This document shows positions 61,737 to 64,000 of a stretch of 64,000 nt of DNA, one piece after another. How positions within the stretch are numbered: the stretch's first letter is position 1; each line of letters begins with the position of its first letter. The DNA lies in the NCBI GenBank assembly GCA_963828075.1, contig CAWHDH010000021.1, forward strand, positions 3,348,001 through 3,412,000. The letters run 5' to 3'. Position numbers and translations under genes: made by a program. The DNA is from JACCYI01 sp963828075 (lineage in GTDB: Bacteria > Actinomycetota > Thermoleophilia > Solirubrobacterales > Solirubrobacteraceae). Below the pieces are notes generated by a model. That model saw only the letters and a program-made list of their open reading frames with translations. It was not told the DNA's origin and did not search any database.

Positions 61737-62733
61737 GGACCGGGGGGGCGCCGAGGTCGCGGTCGGGACCGAGCACGAGCTCCTCGACTCGCTGTTCGCG
61801 CAGGCTCCCGTGGGATTGGCGTTCTACGACGAGGACCTGCGCTGCCTGCGGATCAACGCGGCGCTGGAGAAGATGACCGGCGTCCCGGCCGCGCAGCACC
61901 TCGGGCGCCGGCCGGCCGAGGTCCTGCCCGAGCTCGGCCACCGGCTCGGGGAGGTGCTCGCCGCGACGCTGCGCTCGGCGAGCCCGCGGTCCGACGTCGG
62001 GATCTCGGGCCGGCTGCCGTCGGATCCGGGCACGCTGCGCCACTGGCTCGCGAGCACGTACGCGATCGCCGGCACGCCGGCCCGGGTGGGGATCGTGGTC
62101 GTGGACATCACGCACCGCAAGCGCATCGAGAACGAGCGCGGCCGGCTGCTGCTCATGGCCCGCGAAGCGCGCGACCGCGCCGAGATCGCCGAGCACCGCG
62201 CGGCGTTCCTGGCCTCGGCGGGCACGGCCCTCTCCGAGTCGCTGGACCTGCGCGAGACGCTCGACCGGATCGCCCGCCTTGCGGTCCCCGAGCTGGCCGA
62301 TTGGTGCTTCGTCGAGCTGCTGCAGGACGACGGCTCGATCAAGCGGGTCGCGTGGGCGGCCGACGAGCCGGCCCACGACGCGATCCTGGCATCCTTCGAC
62401 GAGCGCTTCCCGCTCGACCCCGACGCACCGTACGGGTCACCGCAGGTCATCCGGACGGGTGAGCCCATGCTCGAGGAGCGCGTGCTCTCCGAGCAGCTCG
62501 AGACGCTCGCGCAGAACCCGGAGCACCTCGCCACCCTGCGGAGCCTCGGGTTCGGGGCGGCCGTCGTCGTCCCGCTCAGAGCGCGGGGCCGGATCCTCGG
62601 CGACATCGCGATGGTCTGCGGGGCGTCGGGCCGTCGCGTCGACGCAGAGGACCTCGAGCTCGCCCAGGGCCTCGCCGACCGGTGCGCCCTGGCCGTCGAC
62701 AACGCCCTGCTGTTCGCGCGCCGAGATTCGTAA
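61660..62733 (+). CDS. PAS-GAF sensor protein
   Basis: The coding part encodes a PAS domain (QAPVGLAFYDEDLRCLRINA to VVDITHRKRIE, about 60-155 of the long frame) and a GAF domain (about 180-350; LDRIARLAVPELADWCFVEL, LRSLGFGAAVVVPLRARGRI, VDNALLFARR). No output domain follows, so it may be a truncated SpoIIE- or kinase-type sensor or a stand-alone one. The start is unclear: between the previous stop (61736) and the PAS domain there is no ATG, GTG or TTG in frame, so I give GTG 61660, which overlaps the previous gene by 77 bp. A CTG start is the alternative. Confidence 0.75.
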   Translation: MPWRAWAAGSCAATGSTAGNSRTTPRDRGGAEVAVGTEHELLDSLFAQAPVGLAFYDEDLRCLRINAALEKMTGVPAAQHLGRRPAEVLPELGHRLGEVLAATLRSASPRSDVGISGRLPSDPGTLRHWLASTYAIAGTPARVGIVVVDITHRKRIENERGRLLLMAREARDRAEIAEHRAAFLASAGTALSESLDLRETLDRIARLAVPELADWCFVELLQDDGSIKRVAWAADEPAHDAILASFDERFPLDPDAPYGSPQVIRTGEPMLEERVLSEQLETLAQNPEHLATLRSLGFGAAVVVPLRARGRILGDIAMVCGASGRRVDAEDLELAQGLADRCALAVDNALLFARRDS

Positions 62734-62766
62734 AAGCCCGCCCGCCCCGTCCTATACCTTCATGGG

Positions 62767-63387
62767 GTGTCGACGAGCCGTACGGACCAGCTCAAAGCCT
62801 CGCCGCCGATGTTCGACTCGCCGCTGCTGGACCGGTTCACCCGTGTCCATCCCGCCGTGCCGGTGCTCATCTACGCCCCGGTCATCACCGTCCTGCTCGT
62901 CACCGGGATCGGCCGCACCGGCGCGGTGGCCGCGCTCGGCTGGATGCTCGGCGGCTACGCCGTCTGGACGCTGACGGAGTACTGGCTGCACCGCACGGTC
63001 TTCCACTTCGAGCCCCAGCACCCGGTCGGCGCGCGGCTGCACTGGATGATCCACGGCGTCCACCACGATCACCCGAACGACCCGATGCGCTTGGTCATGC
63101 CGCCGTCGGCGAGCATCCCGCTCGCCTCCGCCTTCGGCGCGCTGTTCTGGGTCGTGCTGGGCCCGCATGCGGCGCCGGCGTTCGCGGGCGGCTTCCTGGC
63201 CGGCTACCTCGCCTACGACATGATCCACTACCACGTGCACCATCACCGCCCGCGCAGCCGCGCCGGTCGGTGGCTGCGCGAGCTGCACATGCGCCACCAC
63301 TTCCAGGACGAGGACGCCGGCTTCGGCGTCTCGGCCCCCTGGTGGGACCACGTCTTCGGGACCCCGTCGCAGCGCCGTGTTCGCTGA
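62767..63387 (+). CDS. Fatty acid 2-hydroxylase-like membrane di-iron enzyme
   Basis: A 206-residue integral membrane protein of the fatty acid hydroxylase superfamily. The histidine clusters are HRTVFH (75-80), HGVHHDH (96-102), HYHVHHH (154-160) and HMRHH (174-178), the set that binds two irons. The segment HGVHHDHPNDPMRLVMPP and the ending GVSAPWWDHVFGTP match the FA2H/Scs7 branch, which 2-hydroxylates the acyl chain of ceramides in eukaryotes. Four membrane segments are likely. The start is GTG 62767. The link with the Spt-like and ceramide-synthase-like genes is by proximity. Confidence 0.85.
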   Translation: MSTSRTDQLKASPPMFDSPLLDRFTRVHPAVPVLIYAPVITVLLVTGIGRTGAVAALGWMLGGYAVWTLTEYWLHRTVFHFEPQHPVGARLHWMIHGVHHDHPNDPMRLVMPPSASIPLASAFGALFWVVLGPHAAPAFAGGFLAGYLAYDMIHYHVHHHRPRSRAGRWLRELHMRHHFQDEDAGFGVSAPWWDHVFGTPSQRRVR

Positions 63388-63429
63388 CGCGCTGCGGCCG
63401 TCGGGTCAGTGCGTCACACTTCAGCCATC

Positions 63430-63705
63430 GTGAGCGAGCAAGCGGAACCGACCATCGAGGTCGTCGATGGCGAGCCGGTCCCGGCGGGCGCCCTGGAGCC
63501 GGTGCCGCACGGCGGCGCGCTGGAGGTGTCCAACCGCCAGGTCGCGGCCCTCGCGGCCACCGGCTTCGTCGCCGGCGCGGCGACGGTCGCCGTGATCGGC
63601 CGGCGCGGCACCCGCCGTATGCGCAAGCGCCGGCGCAAGGGCCTGATCGGGGAGGTCGTCTCGACGAACTCCTTCCTGGTCGACGTCCACGTGTTGAAGC
63701 GCTGA
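63430..63705 (+). CDS. Small membrane protein, unknown
   Basis: A 91-residue protein with an acidic N-terminus (EQAEPTIEVVDGEPVPAGAL), one membrane segment (VAALAATGFVAGAATVAVI), then a very basic stretch (RRGTRRMRKRRRKG) and a short beta end (VSTNSFLVDVHVLKR). I recognise no family. GTG 63430 is preferred over GTG 63409 because it gives a compact N-terminus; no ribosome-binding site is evident at either. Confidence 0.6.
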   Translation: MSEQAEPTIEVVDGEPVPAGALEPVPHGGALEVSNRQVAALAATGFVAGAATVAVIGRRGTRRMRKRRRKGLIGEVVSTNSFLVDVHVLKR

Positions 63706-63711
63706 CCGACG

Positions 63712-64000
63712 GTGCGCCCGCAGCACCTCGCCGGCGGGGCGCGCGTCGAGGTCCGGGTCGACGTCACTCCGCGCTCGGCGTTCCGCCTGAAGCGATCCGG
63801 GACGATGGACGGCGTGCTGCGGCTGCGGTCGGGGGCGCTGCAGCGGGTGATCCACGTCGGCGACGACCCGGTGCTGGTCGGCGTGGTCCAGCCCGCGCGC
63901 GACCGCGTGCGCTTCGGCGCCCGCGCGCGCTCTGAGGACGCCGCCGCGGAGGCGATCGCCCGCCTGCGCTTCGGGTGCGGGGTCGACGACGACCTGACCG
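63712..64000 (+). CDS. DNA-3-methyladenine glycosylase (AlkA-like), N-terminal part
   Basis: An open frame from GTG 63712 runs off the right edge (96 codons). It reads VDVTPRSAFRLKRSGTMDGV, then VIHVGDDPVLVGVVQ and IARLRFGCGVDDDL, which is the start of an AlkA-type glycosylase before its helix-hairpin-helix domain (FGVDDDL is the usual junction). It would remove alkylated bases from DNA. It starts 6 bp after the small membrane-protein gene. Confidence 0.75.
   Translation, partial: MRPQHLAGGARVEVRVDVTPRSAFRLKRSGTMDGVLRLRSGALQRVIHVGDDPVLVGVVQPARDRVRFGARARSEDAAAEAIARLRFGCGVDDDLT

Noticed and set aside
1..64000. CRISPR arrays, tRNA and rRNA genes
   Set aside because: No regularly spaced repeats, no tRNA-like T-loop words in cloverleaf context, and no rRNA-like stretches were found on either strand by eye; a covariance-model scan would be decisive.

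Overview
The window is very GC-rich, with many GTG starts, start/stop overlaps of the ATGA or GTGA type, and few non-coding bases. An actinobacterial integration host factor (mIHF), a complete Mce lipid-import operon, an actinobacterial-type chlorite-dismutase-fold HemQ, and the many secreted proteins with shared repeat modules all point to a Gram-positive actinobacterium. I infer a member of the Thermoleophilia (Solirubrobacterales), mainly from the style of the secreted repeat proteins. No rRNA, tRNA or CRISPR array was seen.

Layout. 1-443 is the start of an AbiEi-antitoxin-like gene running off the left edge. 699-7189 is a leftward block: hemQ, ferredoxin-NADP reductase, an arginase-fold protein, a CoA-transferase and pyruvate kinase in tight linkage, then a DHH phosphoesterase. 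An IdeR/DtxR-like box lies just upstream of hemQ. 7301-14700 is accessory: a glycosyltransferase/flippase-like fusion, a patatin, a quinone reductase-YceI-TetR divergon, and three decayed genes (a chimeric HD/SnoaL-like remnant, a MarR gene with an in-frame stop, and a frameshifted VOC remnant). 14733-25225 has a secreted repeat protein, cobalamin-dependent metH behind a strong palindrome, and a run of three secreted or surface genes (M28 peptidase, thrombospondin-3 repeats, RTX-like repeats) ending in a clear hairpin.

25284-30777 is a nitrogen block: type III glutamine synthetase divergent from amt-PII, then a PucR-type regulator. 32514-47638 is one long rightward Mce operon: two YrbE/MlaE permeases, an in-operon MlaF-like ATPase, six Mce proteins, an MMPL/RND transporter and a membrane-anchored thioredoxin-fold protein. 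These would together form an envelope lipid transporter. 47644-50157 holds a B3/4-domain protein, an aminotransferase and an RraA-like protein.

50232-55483 looks like a 5.25-kb transposon remnant. It has about 85-bp imperfect inverted repeats beginning TGTGACC and matching GCGGGG flanks. It contains decayed TniB-like, transposase and resolvase genes plus an HD-GYP phosphodiesterase-like gene and a secreted protein. 55603-59051 is chromosomal: an aminotransferase, membrane proteins, a VOC protein and mIHF.

59300-63387 is the most interesting stretch. A serine-palmitoyltransferase-like alpha-oxoamine synthase lies head to head with a GNAT-like protein resembling bacterial ceramide synthases, and a fatty-acid-2-hydroxylase-like enzyme follows. 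I propose this as a candidate sphingolipid (ceramide and 2-hydroxy-ceramide) pathway. The window ends in a small membrane protein and the start of an AlkA-like DNA glycosylase.
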